Source: Fratercula arctica (Eukaryota; Chordata; Aves; Charadriiformes; Alcidae). From it: 64,000 nucleotides of DNA. The stretch covers positions 48,155,207 through 48,219,206 of the forward strand of contig CANTUZ010000006.1 of assembly GCA_947846985.1 (NCBI GenBank), written 5' to 3'. Of this stretch, positions 49,001 through 62,303 are shown piece by piece. Under the pieces are notes generated by a model. It saw nothing but the letters and a program-made list of their open reading frames with translations, was not told where the DNA came from and did not search any database. The position numbers and the translations under genes were made by a program. Within the stretch, counting starts at the first letter, position 1; every line of letters starts with the position of its first letter.

Positions 49001-49273
49001 TTATAAAATATGACACCGAGTTAATTCACGATTTGTGCGGTGACTCTGTATCTGTCTTGGCTAATACATTCGTGTGAACAAAACCTTTTCAGCCTGTTCA
49101 GAAGGATAGGGAAGGAAGCATGTATTGCACAAGTAGCTTATAGGAACATAAAAATGAGAAATAATCAGCAAACTTCGAATGACTTCTACCAGTATCTAAT
49201 ATTGAAGGAGGTGTTTTGTACTCGTCTGATGTTTGGCCATAAAAGATATTTCTTTTAACATAATCGGAACAAT
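43083..49273. other. Unique AT-rich non-coding stretch
   Basis: No gene is called. The 135-codon frame at 44382-44789 and the 107-codon minus frame at 46885-47208 have no recognisable domain and no supporting splice or start context. Homopolymers are T13 at 43103-43115 and T16 at 45402-45417. Confidence 0.65.
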
Positions 49274-49377
49274 GGGCCTGATATAACTCTAATGCCTCTT
49301 TTACATCAGCACAAATGTGCTGATTTCATTGGAGTGACCCTTGATTTACACTGTGGTGAAGAAAGAAGAATCAGGCT
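49274..49377. repeat. Ancient palindromic interspersed repeat (about 104 bp)
   Basis: The element starts GGGCCTGAT and ends ATCAGGCT, an imperfect terminal inverted repeat. Its right half (CATTGGAGTGACCCTTGATT, then TACACTG and GAAGAATCAGGCTG) matches a pattern I know from reptile and bird genomes. There a TTCAATGGAGTTAC core is followed by TGATTTACACTGGTGTAA and AGAATCAGGCCC. The left half is the mirror image, more decayed. A 9-bp perfect hairpin (ATCAGCACA / TGTGCTGAT, 49305-49313 / 49316-49324) lies inside. The form suggests an old non-autonomous DNA transposon. I cannot name the family. Confidence 0.55.
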
Positions 49378-52300
49378 GTAAATATATAAGGGCGGGAAAG
49401 CGTAAGTGTCTTAGGCTTCTGGAGACTCTAAGCACAAAATAGAGGAAGATTTATTTAGAGTGGCTCAGGGGTTGTAGCGAGCGTAATAGGCTATAACGGA
49501 GCACAGGAAATTTAGGCTGACTGGAAACAGCATGGTTTACTGTTCTGTGGCTAAGCTATCCGTGGCTCAAGGTGAAAACTCCAGTGGTTAACAGACGCGT
49601 TTCTGACTACAGTTTGAAGGAACAGGTGGAGGTGAAGATATACTGTTTATGCATTCCTAATTCCATACTCTTCCAGCGCCGGACCTGGTTTGTAACTCAG
49701 AAATATCTTCCCCTCCTGAGACCTTCCACTTCAAATGGCGAATTTTGAAGTTAAACCTGAAAGTTTATTTTTTCTCTTTTCAGCGAGAAAAAATCTCTCT
49801 TCCCTAGTAAGGGTGCTCTGAATAAAGTCTTCTGCAATACTTTCTTTAGGTTGTACAGGGAAACCTAATTTAGAAATATTCCAGAAGGCAAAACTCACCA
49901 TTTTCTGTCCTAGAACTCAGCACTGATCTGATTCCTTTTGACTGTGATTCCAGGTTATCTACCTAATTTGTCTACAGTGTTATTACCAACATGTGTTTTC
50001 CCATGAGGAACATATTAATTTGGTCGTTGCCCTGGGGAAATCTAAACAACAACAACAAAAAAGAGAAGATTAAGTACAAGAATTTTTTTTCATAAAAAGG
50101 AACATCACATACACAATAAGTGACAGGCTTGTATTTTGAAGAGTGTTGAAATCAAAGTATTTTCAGTCTGCACTTTCCGATATAAATTGCTCGTTACAAA
50201 ACATAATGCTCTGCATAATTAGATCACACAGATTCAGCATCTGGGCTGTGTATCAGTCTGTTAAGTGATGTGGTGAAAGCTATGGGTAGTAGGAGCAATG
50301 AAAGAAACTGATGCCCACCTACAGAGCTTCTGAGGGACAGGTTCTCTTACTCCTGTGCTTCCTATTTTCTTCTGGACAGAGATGCTCTTTTCCTGTGTTT
50401 TTTTCTTCCCACCTCTCCTCTCTGTGGCTTTTCCATGGGCACAAAATCACCAGAACTGGAGCAGTGGTGACAGTTTTGATGGGGACATAGTTTGCATCTT
50501 CTGCCTCCCATACAGCAGGGTGGCCATGAGAAAATGCAGCCTTGAGCTGCAATTAGCGATTGCCCACTCATTTCATCTGAAGTGCAGTCATCTAATGACA
50601 GCATTTCTTCATCTGGAGATAACAACGACAGATAAAATGGGGTTCTGTGAGTCACAGCGTGTATGTGCATGAAGAGATTATTTTAATTTCTAATTAAGCG
50701 AGTATGTCAGACCAGCAGACCTGAGCCCCCTTCCAGCGTGGAAGCACAATGTCAGAAATTTCCTTAGCAAATGCTCTTGTGCTGTCCTCCCTACTGTTCC
50801 TTATTCCTTTCCTTCGGATTTAATGAGTAAGCAGCCAGAAGCTTAATCGTGGTAGTTGGTAATTAGTGCAGTACAAACTTAAATATTGTAACAGAACATT
50901 GAGACATTGATTGTAAGCACGTTTTCCAAGTAGTTTATAAAGGTGCAGAAGATGTTATGGAAAATCGTGGTTTACATGGATAAAAATTAACTCTATAGTT
51001 TCTTCAGTAGATGTATCCTTTATTAGGTCATGGGTTATGGTTGTTTTAACGTAAAGAAAACTGTATAAAACCAACTTTGGATTGGTTATGTTGGAAAAAT
51101 AATTTTGAAATGTGATTTCTGTTGAAGAACAATATAACGTTATTCCTGCTTACTGTTTTCATTTAATTCCTTTGGTTTGTAAGCGTAGTTTTGTTACCAG
51201 TGACTGAACTTCAACAACACTCACGTGAGAGTTTCAAGTATTACTACAAATCCCTTTAGTCTCTTGGAAGCAAAATGTGTATGAAGACCCTGGGCAGCTT
51301 CTATTATACCAGAGAACCAGATAATCAAAAATATCAAGCTTCTTGAAGTATAGATGTGTTTCTTCATGTCTTTAAAGAAATAAGCTCTTTTAAAAACATG
51401 ATTTTTACATAAAAAATTGAATACTTTTGTAGGAAAAAGCTGGGTGAGCCTTCATACTCTACTGGATTCTGCTAGAATGCAGGCTCGGAGAAAAGTATTG
51501 CTTATCTAATTTTACATACCCTGAAAGCAATTTTGAAAAATAGGAGTCATTGAGTAATATCTTTACCAGTGCCATAAATCAGAGACTGATTTGCATACAA
51601 ATGAAAATTCAAACCAAAGTGCACTATGAAGCAACAGTGCCCTAAGTTAGGGATCAACATTAAAATATGACCCCAAGTTTCCACCCTGAAGCAAACCAGA
51701 CATCAGAAGATATCTTCTGCTGGGAGATATCTTCTATGTATTTGTTGTTGGGTTTTCGGTTTGTTTGTTTTAACCCTGAAAACGTTCACAAAAGGATGAA
51801 ATTATGCACTGGTCTTTGAGATAATGCCTGTAAACAGTTCATTAATATCTTATCATTGATAGTATCAAAAATACATGAAATATTCAGTAGATAAATCACA
51901 TCAACAAGTTGTGGTTGTAACCCCTAGCAATGCTAATTCAGAAATGTGTACTGAGATGTGTGAAACAGCACATTGCAGAACACGGAGATGAACTCTCTGT
52001 ACTTTCTGGGAAACGCTTTTTTCAATGTCATTAAAAGAGCAGTGGTGAATTCTGAGACGGTAAAATCAAGGTTCATCAAAGAATTATATTGGCTGCCTTA
52101 GGAGAAAAAATCCAGTGAACTCAAGCACAAGGTGAAAAAAGCCCCAACACTTCTAAACACTGTAACAAATTCTGAGACCAATTTGTAGGGTCAATATTGG
52201 AGCACAAATACACAAGTTGCCGTTTTAAAGTTAGAATACTAAACTAAATCTAAGCTGCAGCGGTCAAGGAAACACCACCTAATTAAAGGTCTAAAGAAGG

Positions 52301-54525
52301 AATTCCACTGACACGGAATAAATGAAAAAGCTTCCAGATGAAATGTATTGGAAGGCGGCAAATGAGAGATGTAATTTTTATTAAAAGAGCTACAGCAATT
52401 TTCCCTATGGTAAGGTCAGCAGATGAAAAAGGACTATGGGCAAAGTTTTTAGAAATAGAATGCATTATTTAGAACAGTCCCTCCTTTTAATTTTTCAGTC
52501 TCTGAATGAAAGTGTGACTTTAATTACACATTTGCTTCTTTCAGTGAAGACTTCTCTCTTGCCTGGTGTTGGGGTTTTTTTCAGCTTTAGCTCATTTTGG
52601 CAGTCTTTAAGCAGCCCTGTAGTCCTGTTGACTTTGTGCATACTTCCGCAGATTCAGTAGTACTTACTTAAAGATTATTCAATTAGGCTGAAGACTGATT
52701 ATAAATGTATAGTAAAACCCCCATAAATGGACATAAAGGCTATTTTTGCATAAATCAAACAGGGACATTTTAAATTATTTGGATGAGTTGCATATTGAGT
52801 AGATTTGTTGTCAAGCTGATATCATTACTGCTTGAAATTACATCTCCGTTACAAAATCTATTCCCATATACGCAGGTCATCATTGCAGTTTCACAGAAGT
52901 TGTGTTTATGTGGTCCTGTCTAACGTGACTCAGATAAAACAGTGCATTGGTGTCACCGTCCTCTGTCCCGATTCAAGACTGAGAAAAGATAATGTCAGTG
53001 GATCTAAAGCTCACAAGGATAGGAAGGAAGGATTAGTCAAAGGTCTGATCAGCAGATTTGCTTTGGCTGGCCAAGGCAGCCTTTCTCTGGTGCCCAGATA
53101 GGTGCCCCTAGAAAAAAAGAGGTAAGTCTCTGGGCTCTTTATATTCGAACGAACACCTTTTCCTTTGGTGTCTGTTTATATGTTTAAATATCTTGGTCTT
53201 TAGTCAGAAAGCAAGCCAAGGCTTTCTCCACCTTGTTCCAAGCTCCTTTCCTCCTATGCTATCCTCTGTCTGTCTTCCTTGAAACTTTGAACTGAGGCAC
53301 CATTGCAAACAAGGAGAATTTAAAATCCTGTTTGAGATATTCAATTAGCAGTGCCCCAACTACAGTCAACACCCACAGTGTTTAACAAACAGCTATGATT
53401 ACTTCGATTGTACCAAGCTGCAGTGACCACTTCAGGTTCTCAGGTTAGTCCTGCAAGAACGATTCAGATGATGCCAAAGAAGGAATGGGCAAAATGGAAA
53501 TAAGCGAGGCGGAAACTGCTAAAGAGGAGAGAAGGAAGATTATCGCAGGCGTGCTTGTGAGAGAGGGTCCAGTGCTGGCAGGCAGACTACTGATTGCTAA
53601 AATGAAAGCTTGTTTTGGAGTAGTACAACAGACCAAACGGATTCATCTTCGCTCTGCTTTGTGGTTGAAGTTAATTTCTGTATGCAAAATTTTTTCTTTC
53701 TTGCTTCCATGTCTGAACACTGATATTCTAATTTCATTTCTTTCTGAGACCACTTCATTAAATCAGCCATAATTCTTCTGCAGCTCTTCACCAGAAGCAG
53801 GGTATCACTTTTGGGAGGCTATATAAACTGGCTGACTATGTCCAACAAAGAATCAAACTCAGTGAAACGGGCAAATTTGCTGCACTGAAGGGAATAATCA
53901 CCCATTATGGAGCCTGCTGGGTTGGCTGAGCTTAGAGTCCTGCAGAGATGCACCCCCAAAATTGCACGAGACATTCAGGTCGGAGGCTCGGCCTACAGTT
54001 GTGGAAGGAGTCAGAGATGCTGGGTGGGAAGATGCTTAACATCAGTTACTCCCCAGGAAGTTTAAGTCCTCACAAACTATAACTGTCCCTTGAATGAAGA
54101 AGAATCTATATAGAAAATACTAAAAGAGGGACTCTGTTAGTATTCCGGAGAGATTATACTAGTGTATATTATATATTTTCAATATATTACACAGCCATCA
54201 AAGGTGACACATCATGCCCATTTCTTGTTTTGTTGCCTTATGGAGAGGAAAATCTCATTTAACACAAATTTTAGCCTTCTATAATGTCCATGAATGAGGG
54301 TAGAGTGCTGGATTGGACATCAAATCAGTAATATCTGCAAATGCTGGCTTTTAAGACTATGTCGCCTGCAGACCTACTTGCGACTGATCCTTTGAGATCT
54401 GTGGGAATGTGAGTAGATGAAGATATTATAAAAATTAAATAGCTTCAGTTTACCCTCAGCTAGGCTGTGAGGTGTGAAAGATATGACAAAAACTTGAGGG
54501 TAAATAGGTTTAATTTCCACCGTTA
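49378..54525. other. Unique non-coding stretch
   Basis: No gene is seen. It includes (AAC)4-5 at about 50045-50059 and a 16-bp palindrome at 51704-51719. Overlapping open frames on both strands at 50319-50672 have no recognisable domain. Confidence 0.65.
51704..51735. repeat. 16-bp perfect palindrome with a repeated half-core
   Basis: CAGAAGATATCTTCTG (51704-51719) is a perfect palindrome. Its 11-base core AGATATCTTCT (51708-51718) recurs 17 bases later at 51725-51735. Confidence 0.85.
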
Positions 54526-54592
54526 GCAGGGGAGTTGGGCTAGATGATCTCTAGAGGTCCCTTCCAACTCTGAAATTCTGTGATTCCGTGAT
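54526..54592 (+). mobile_element. CR1 3'-tip fragment
   Basis: A 67-base remnant with the diagnostic CR1 end: GGAGTTGGGCTAGATGATCT, then AGAGGTCCCTTCCAACTC, then the short tail repeats ATTCTGTGATTCCGTGATT. The terminal blocks are well preserved. The piece is extremely 5'-truncated, as is common for CR1. Confidence 0.93.
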
Positions 54593-56644
54593 TTAATTCC
54601 CACCATTTTGCATATGGTCTTTGAATTTTGCCAACCGTATGCAGTGCCACCACATGATTATCTTAAATTCAGTCTGCTCTGAGGGGTGTTCAAGGGAGCT
54701 GCTAAACTACTATTAACGTCTCAATGGACCTGCTGTGCAATTTAGGGATGACAGTAATTTTGCAGTTGGTCAAATATTTAACGTAGGGTTCAGGTATTGT
54801 GTAAATTAGTATTCTATGCCTTGATAAAATCAACTTATTAGCATACAAATGGGTTTATTGTGACAGTATTGTTCTTCCCAGTTCATATTTTTCTGCATCA
54901 CAGTACAGAAACATGCTTTGCTAGGTGAAGAGTTCTTTTTTGAAGAATCCTAGGGAGAAATTAATAGAGGACATGAACTTTGTCCTTCGAGGTGTATTAA
55001 TTTGGCCAGATTGGAAGACCTAGGAAGCATTTGATTGCAGGACGCATAAAGTGTAATATAACCAGAGGAATTGGTTACATCCCTGATCTCCGGGATGGAA
55101 CAGAAAATCTGTTTACAGAACTAGTGAATTGAATATGCACCGTAAGAACTTTTCAGATTTCTTATCAACAATATTACCGTTAATAAATGAAAGTTAATCT
55201 ATTGTTTAAAATGGAAGAGTCATTTAAAAAAAAAAAGAAAAGTCTCTATTCAAAATGAGGTATGTAAAACCAGTCATTTGTTCATTAAGCTGAATGATAA
55301 TTCACATTGAAAAACTTACCCATCCCTTCACCAAAGAATCAAAATATTTCCACACATATTATGTACGTTATCCAAAGTGATCACTGTTGCTTGACTGCGT
55401 CCCCTGGTACGTGCAGTGAGAATGCCATGCCATGTAATCATCAAGTAATGAAAGGCGGCATTATATAGAATTAGGTACCTCTTAGAATTCAGCTGTAAAA
55501 TACTTGCGTCAAATGTAATGTGGCAGGCAGAACTTAAGCGAACACCAAAATGCCCCATTTCTCATAAAAAATCTCACAAACAAAAAGCTTTAAAGAATAT
55601 CATGTGAGTCTTGTTCCATCGTGATTAAAGACAAAACCAAGGAAAGCTGATTGGTTTTGTCAATCTATTAGTCTAAAACAAAAAACCCAAACAAATAGTA
55701 TTTAAGCTGCATTCCCATAGATCAAATTATCATGAGCAGTGACTTTTCCGTACACGCTTTATCTATATAAGGATGTTCCCATAAGCTACAAGCGTTTTCT
55801 TTGTGTTTGTGCCAAATTGCGTGGCTGTGCTTAACAAACTGAGGTCGTTCATGCCACGGTTGCTACAAGCCATTAAAACCCAGAGTGAAATACGTAGGGC
55901 GTTCATTTTGCAATTGGCAGAAATACCGTGGGCTGATAAGCACTGGTGATGGTCAGCAGCTGAAAAAAAAGAAGAAAATAAAAAATGTGAGGCTTTAATA
56001 TATGTAAAGAACAGGTATTTCAATAATGTAACGTTAATTTAGCTACGTGTATATTTTAATACCAAAATGTTGGAGGGAAGAACAGGTGTCAGAATTCTTG
56101 ACTGTTCCTTGTAGTTTCATAAAATGAACTGGCTAATAAGCAAGGGGAAGCTATAGAATTATCACCCTTCTTTTCTTTTCACCAAATACTGAGTGATCTC
56201 TTTAGAGGACTAATCATTCCTGACTGTGGTTTTTGAAATGGCAGGATAAATCGCACAGCTGAAGTTAATGAAGAACTTTGAGATCTGACAAATGTATTTC
56301 CTCTGACAGATAACCAAACGCTTATAGTGCTTGCTTTAGTTTCAAGCCATTACAGGTGCAGCAGAGATGGAGGAATAACTTCATTTAAAAATTATGGTTT
56401 TGCCAGGGAATAACACAATCATCCTGTCAATCAGAAATATATTTCCTTTCAAGCACAGGAATTAAATAAGCGATAGCATTGTTAAGTTGACAAATAAGAA
56501 GTACGAAAATAGGAATGGAAACTTCTCAGGAAGCGAGAGAAAGCGGAGGGTTAAGACCTGGGCTACGGTGTAGAAGAGGTTTGTAATTGCATTGTTGTCT
56601 GGGTGTTGACTGGCTGATCGAGCAGCCTTGGAGGTGTCCACAAG

Positions 56645-56942
56645 CTGTCAGGCCAGGGAATTGGAGTTAATGGACAGCTAATATCGTGATTGAATGGTAA
56701 AAGTGGAGCCTGATCTGTTTGAGGATGGAAAATCAATAGTCTATTAGATTTGTCAAGATGACAGGGGGAGAAAAAGCGAAAGTCTGCTGTATTTGCTTGC
56801 ATTACCAGGGCTGTTCTAATTAAGCACCCACCTCGAGATGGAGGGGAACCTGGAGAATTGAAGTAGTAATGAGATTCAGGCTTGAAGTAAATGAAGTAAC
56901 TGCAGCATAAGGCATGCTGACAGACAATTAAACCTCTTTATC
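56645..56942. promoter_or_regulatory. Candidate enhancer: repeated TALE sites with homeodomain sites
   Basis: Three MEIS/TGIF-type boxes are present: CTGTCA (56645-56650, minus orientation), TGACAG (56759-56764) and TGACAG (56918-56923). With them are a PBX-like TGATTGAA (56687-56694), CTAATTAAGC (56816-56825), CAATTAAA (56925-56932) and a GATA-like TTATC (56938-56942). The last part packs three motif types into 25 bases. TALE factors act with homeodomain proteins at developmental enhancers, so the grouping is suggestive. Conservation is untested. Confidence 0.33.
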
Positions 56943-59900
56943 AATGCCGCTTCTTTCCAGAAATAAAATCTCACATGGCAGCTATAAAATAAGCCTGAGC
57001 CTGGTATGATGGTAAATCTTACTGCAGCTTGCCGTTGTGCGCGTTATTGTTCGGGTTGTTTTGGAGTTGTTTTCACAAAAACTGTAGATGCGTTGGCTAA
57101 TGCTGAGCTTTACTAAATGAAAGTTTCTGCTCCTACGAGTACACGTCCTGCCTAGAATTCCTAGAATTCCTCTGCATCAGACCTGTGCTCTCTCACTGTT
57201 AACTACTGATGTCCAACACGACACTCCCGGCTCGCTGATAGCACGGCGTACCTGGGTACGTGCCAGCCTGTTCAGGGGCACAAGGTAGCTCTCGTTCCTC
57301 TTCTATTTTTCCTCCTTGCCATCAGGAGGTAACCCGTCTGCCTAATTCAATCAACATGCACATATCTCATCCAAACCTGATCGCAGATGTAATGCGTCTG
57401 ACATCGGGCATGTTAAGAATGAGCCCGCATTCACCGGAGTTCGGTGCTGCACGAAGTTGCTGATTTGGATTAAACCTGAAATTCCCCAGGGCTTCAGATG
57501 GCTCACACGCATAGACAAAAGTATAGCTCTGTTATCCCTTTCCTAATCAGTGAGGCTGAGCAAGCGAAGGGTTTGGGGCTCAAGATTTCTTGCGGGAGAA
57601 TGTTTTGCTTTTGCAAGAAGCAGGGGCAGCGACGGTTTGCCTCTGCTCTCCCCGCATTTCAGCCGGCCACTGCTGGGCCGTCACGCAGGATGCATTGCTT
57701 TGCATCGTTTTTCAGCAGGCAGCTTTATGGGGGAAGAAATTCCTTTACCTTGCAGCCCCACTTTGCTCCGTACCCGCAGCAATTGCTGCTCACTGTAGCG
57801 AATTGAAGCCAATTTGTTGGGTGCTCTGTTTCTCAGAGGCAGAAGGCAGTAGGTATTCTGCAAAACTAACGGAAATTTGAAATTGAGAATATATAATTTG
57901 GGTTCTTAATGCTTTTGGCCTGCCATTTTGATTAGGTTAATTGCAATATTAGTTGCTGAATGCTCCAAGTGACAAAATCAAGAAAGGGTTCTACATATGG
58001 ATATCGATGACTGTGAATTTACTTTAGATTTGTGAGAGAATTTGCAAACACTTTACAAAACTTCTTTGATCAAGGAGAGTGGTTTTGTATTGAGTGATTG
58101 CTTTGTCAGGACTCTTCTAAGTGACCGTCTACACTAAATTCCTAAGTAGACTCAGAGGCAAGACCACACTGTTATTGCACTTTGTCCTATTTCTGTGAGT
58201 AAATGTTTCTATTAGATGTGTAGAACCAGGGAAAGTTTCTACATGTAAGGTCACTTAGTGCCTTTGGTTTGGCTATTTTATTTCTTAGCCTGTAAAAATG
58301 AAAAGCAATTTAGTCTAACATATTCTGTGTTGCTCTTAGTATGTCTATACTCTATAGACTTATATATTAGAATATGAATTTAAATTCGTGTATCTAAAGA
58401 GGTATAGGAAGCGTTTGTAAGTGATAGTTATACACGTGAGCCAGCTGTTTCTTTCACACGTGTCTCTGTATTCTTTGTAGCTGAATGTTCATTTGGTTGG
58501 CTTCCCTTCATTGTGGATTCAGCTTGATTGGAAGTTGTTAAATTCATTTCTGCTGTTTACTCTACCTTATTTGACTCTACCTCCACTGGTTGCTCTTCAT
58601 TTCATCTCAAAATCTCTTCTGCTTTGATCCTTTTTTTTTTTTTTTCATTTACTTCCATTACTGCATTGGTTATGCCAGGCTTAATATGAAGAAATGAAGC
58701 GTAAGACTGCAGCTCCCTTCAGTGTGGACTCAATATAGCTTCAAAATCGGGGTAGTTGAAAGACCTTCACATTTTCTTCACAAGAAAAAACTTTGTAGTT
58801 TGATCCCGTTTCTTTTTATGAGGATTTTATTACAGATTGTAGTGATTATGCTTTAAAATTTATTACACAAGTGGACATCATATATGAAGAAAACCAGCTA
58901 ATATTTCAAATATATATTGAGGATTTTTCTGCACTATTCTATTAGTTTGTTTGGGTTAGTAAATTAAATAAATGACAAGTGACAGAGTGGTTTAAACCGA
59001 GTGCCTAGTACAACCTGCCTTCACATCTGCTGCGTGAATAAAAGCAGATATGAGTACAATGACCTTGATTTAATCTTTGGAGAATGTTTGTAGAGCATTA
59101 AAAGTTCACAAGTTGTCATTCATGATGATGAACTAATTGACTCGTAGGAGGACACAGAGCAAGTGCCTGAGTCTGAAAGCGTTTGACATTTTCTGGTGTG
59201 CTGTGAATGTCTCACTGAGGGGGCTGGACCCGCTGGGAATCGAACGCTCCAAGATTCTTTGGCACCGGTCACCATTTCATTAAGTGAGGTCTTAAAGTAG
59301 CACAGATTTAAGTTCAGGTGTTACTGCAGAGTTTTGAAATACAGGTTGGAAACTGCTAACTCATGTTCTCTCTTGACAGGAACCGGTCAATACTTGTTGC
59401 CACATCATTTGAAACATAAAATTAGAATTTGGCGTAGTCTAGGTTTAGATCTTTTTGTTACAAAATCAAGGTTCGTTATCAGTCTGAGTCTGATGCCTTC
59501 TCTAAAGAAATAGATTTGGAACCTGCTGTGGCATCAACTCAGCTTGGTAAGAGAGCCCGTGGTCTCTAAAGGTGCAAAAAAATTAACAACTTTTAATCGA
59601 ATTGGTGAACAGTACAATAGAAAGTACGACACCCGTTAGAAAGCATAGGACTAAGACAAAGTTATGTATTCTTCAGTCTAAATGTGCAGAAACACAAAAT
59701 TAATAAAGGGCCTTACCCAAGTACAATAGTGCCCTGAAATGATTACGTTGAAGTTATTACAATGTTACGTGCGTGATATAAATCAACACACGTTCTAAGA
59801 ACTAAACAGATTGGCTGTCCCTAGAGGTGGCAAGACGCAGGATATTTTTTAAAATAATAGGTGGAGTTAATAGAGAAGCCGGAGACCCTCGCTGACAGCA

Positions 59901-62287
59901 GCAGCAATAGCCTGGCAGCAACTGCCTCTTATTTATACCAAGGGAACTGCAGCTTTGGTTTCTTTGCTTATCTTAGTTTGTCACGCAAGAACTTCAGGAG
60001 GGAGCGTAGACTCCCTGATACATTCTTGTTGATGTTGGCAAAATACATCTATTTCAGACGGAATACTGATTTTTGACAGTCTGGCTGAAGTCTGATCCAT
60101 TGAAAAACATATATCATTGTAGGCTAGTGCAAACGTGGCTTTATAAATCATTCTTTCGACATACTGGTGCTTCAGTGGTATTTCTTAACATTCTAGTTTT
60201 CCATGTATGCTGTTCAGAATTCAGTAGTGCCGTGGCAGGGTATAGTTGTATTGGCGCTTAACAGGAAGGCAGGAAAGCAGACTTTTCATTGCACTGGTAA
60301 CTTAAAGTAGCTAACAGTCTTTATTTAGGTTACACCTTTAATATAAGAACAATTAAGATAATATTGCAGAACTTCTAACTTTTGTTTTTAAAATATTTTT
60401 AAAATAATTTTGGCTTTTATCAAGCAGAATTCCTTTGACAGTCTTCAGTAAGATGCTTTTGACTTTGTCTTCGCTTGGAACTGACTTCTTAGAAAAGAAT
60501 TTTATAATCTAATATTCCAGCAGTGATAAACGTGAACAAATTTATAAATGGTTTTCAAATTCTGTGAAATTTTTGTTTCAGTTGTATTGTAAATGCAGTG
60601 CAGCTGTAGGAGATCATTCTGTAGTTTTACAAATCAGAACAGATATGAAATAAAAGGTTTTTCATTTCAAGTACTGGTCGCTTTCAAGTTGGTTTTTACT
60701 TTAGATTTTATAGCGGCTCTCCCTTAAGTCTTAGAGGAACCATTCCGAAGGCTGACCAGCGCTATGGGAAGGTGTGATACAGTCTAAATGAAAGGCCATT
60801 TAAGCAGGCAAAAATCTTTCCACTTGCTTCACTGCATTTCAAACAGTGTCCTTAGTTTTTAGTTTCCGTATCTATTCTTCTGAGACCTGGGAACGTGTTT
60901 CTTTACGTGCTTGTATTTTTTTGCCCCAAATCCTAGATCAATAGGTCCAATTGGCATTTTAAAAGTCCTGATTTTAGATTTAAATCTCAGAACTGCTGAT
61001 GAGCGCAAGTCACTTTTGGTTGTAAATAATGCCAAGCATTTCCATTTCCAGTACTTGAAAGAACTGAGGTAATAAAAAAGACCAGGCGATGAGTGACAAC
61101 TTAAAACCTTACTCACTAGACTGAAAAGGTTATAAAGTTACAATTTAATGTGTATATACTCCAAAATTTTAAAGCAGTATATAGATAATTCTAGTAGCTC
61201 TATAAATACTTAACTGAGCTCTTCAGGCCTATTTTTCTGATGCTACATTCATTCCTGCTATAAATTTAAACTAGACTGTGTCAAAGGAACAATTACAGTT
61301 AGTCACAAAGAGGAAAATTTAAACCCATGTCCTTTTCTTTATAAATTATTAGACATATAAAATGTGTTATTTTCCCCTTAAATTTTAAATTCATTTAACG
61401 TCAAGTTCACTGCCATCTGGATACGTGGTTTTATGCGCTTCTCAAGGAGGACTTACTCAGCTAATTTTTGCTTCAGTTCAAGCAAAAAATCTTTTTAAAA
61501 CAAGTTCTCACTGTTTGCAGAGAAAGGCATTTTGAGGATGCTGACCAATTTGTGTTTAGGATCATAAATCACATTCCATTAGGCATATTAGAAAACGAAT
61601 TGTTCTTTTCAGAATATACTTTATGGAGTATTAGACATGATGCAGCATAATGGAGCTAAATCTTCAGTGAATATTTTTTGTGTAAAAGGGATCCAATTTG
61701 TGTTTAAGGAAGAAAGTTAACATTCTTTTCACACAGTGCCTACTGCAACGCAATTTATTAGCGTTTCATTCATAGGGGCTGGAATTCTTCCAGCTGCATT
61801 CAGTTGAGATTATCTGACCTTGGATTTGGGTTCAGACAGTACCTTCTCCCCAGTTTTTTGAGTGTCTTTATGTGGTCTATACACTTTAAGTGGAGAATAT
61901 TGATTTGTATAGGTTGTGAAAAGAATATCTAAAAGCGGTTTGCCACGTATGCTAAAGAAATGGAAATAGATCATTTCACTTCTTTCCTAAAGACCCAACT
62001 TCTTTTGATATTGCAAATGCTCGTGTTATCTTTAGTATGTAGCCTTAATGAATGCTTTATCTTTGGCAGTAATGTGCAGAGCGTAAGTGGTATTGGCCTT
62101 GGAGGGCTTTTTGACTTAATTTGCTGGATGTGAAGCCTCTGTTTCCAATAATTTATTATGTTTCAAAACCATCTCTGGGAATATAAAGTGTGCACCTGAG
62201 GCTAGCTTTTATTTATTTCCAATCAATTTTTGAAGCTGAGCTATTTTCTGCCATGAAAAAGTAGATCTCCGTCCACCTTTTCCACCA

Positions 62288-62303
62288 CCCCACCCCCCCC
62301 CCC
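62288..62303 (-). repeat. C-rich run (C4 A C11)
   Basis: The plus strand has CCCC (62288-62291), A, then C11 (62293-62303). The minus strand is G-rich and could contribute to a quadruplex. Length is uncertain in any assembly. Confidence 0.8.

Noticed and set aside
50319..50672. Overlapping frames of 77-105 codons on both strands
   Set aside because: Frames on opposite strands are equally open and neither shows a recognisable protein.
59122..59176. ATGATGA ... CTGA, considered as a C/D box snoRNA
   Set aside because: There is no terminal stem bringing the boxes together, and such short words are common by chance.
59210..59285. GGGAATCGAAC on the plus strand, B-box-like on the minus strand
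   Set aside because: The T-arm stem does not pair and no acceptor stem or A box is found, so it is not a tRNA.
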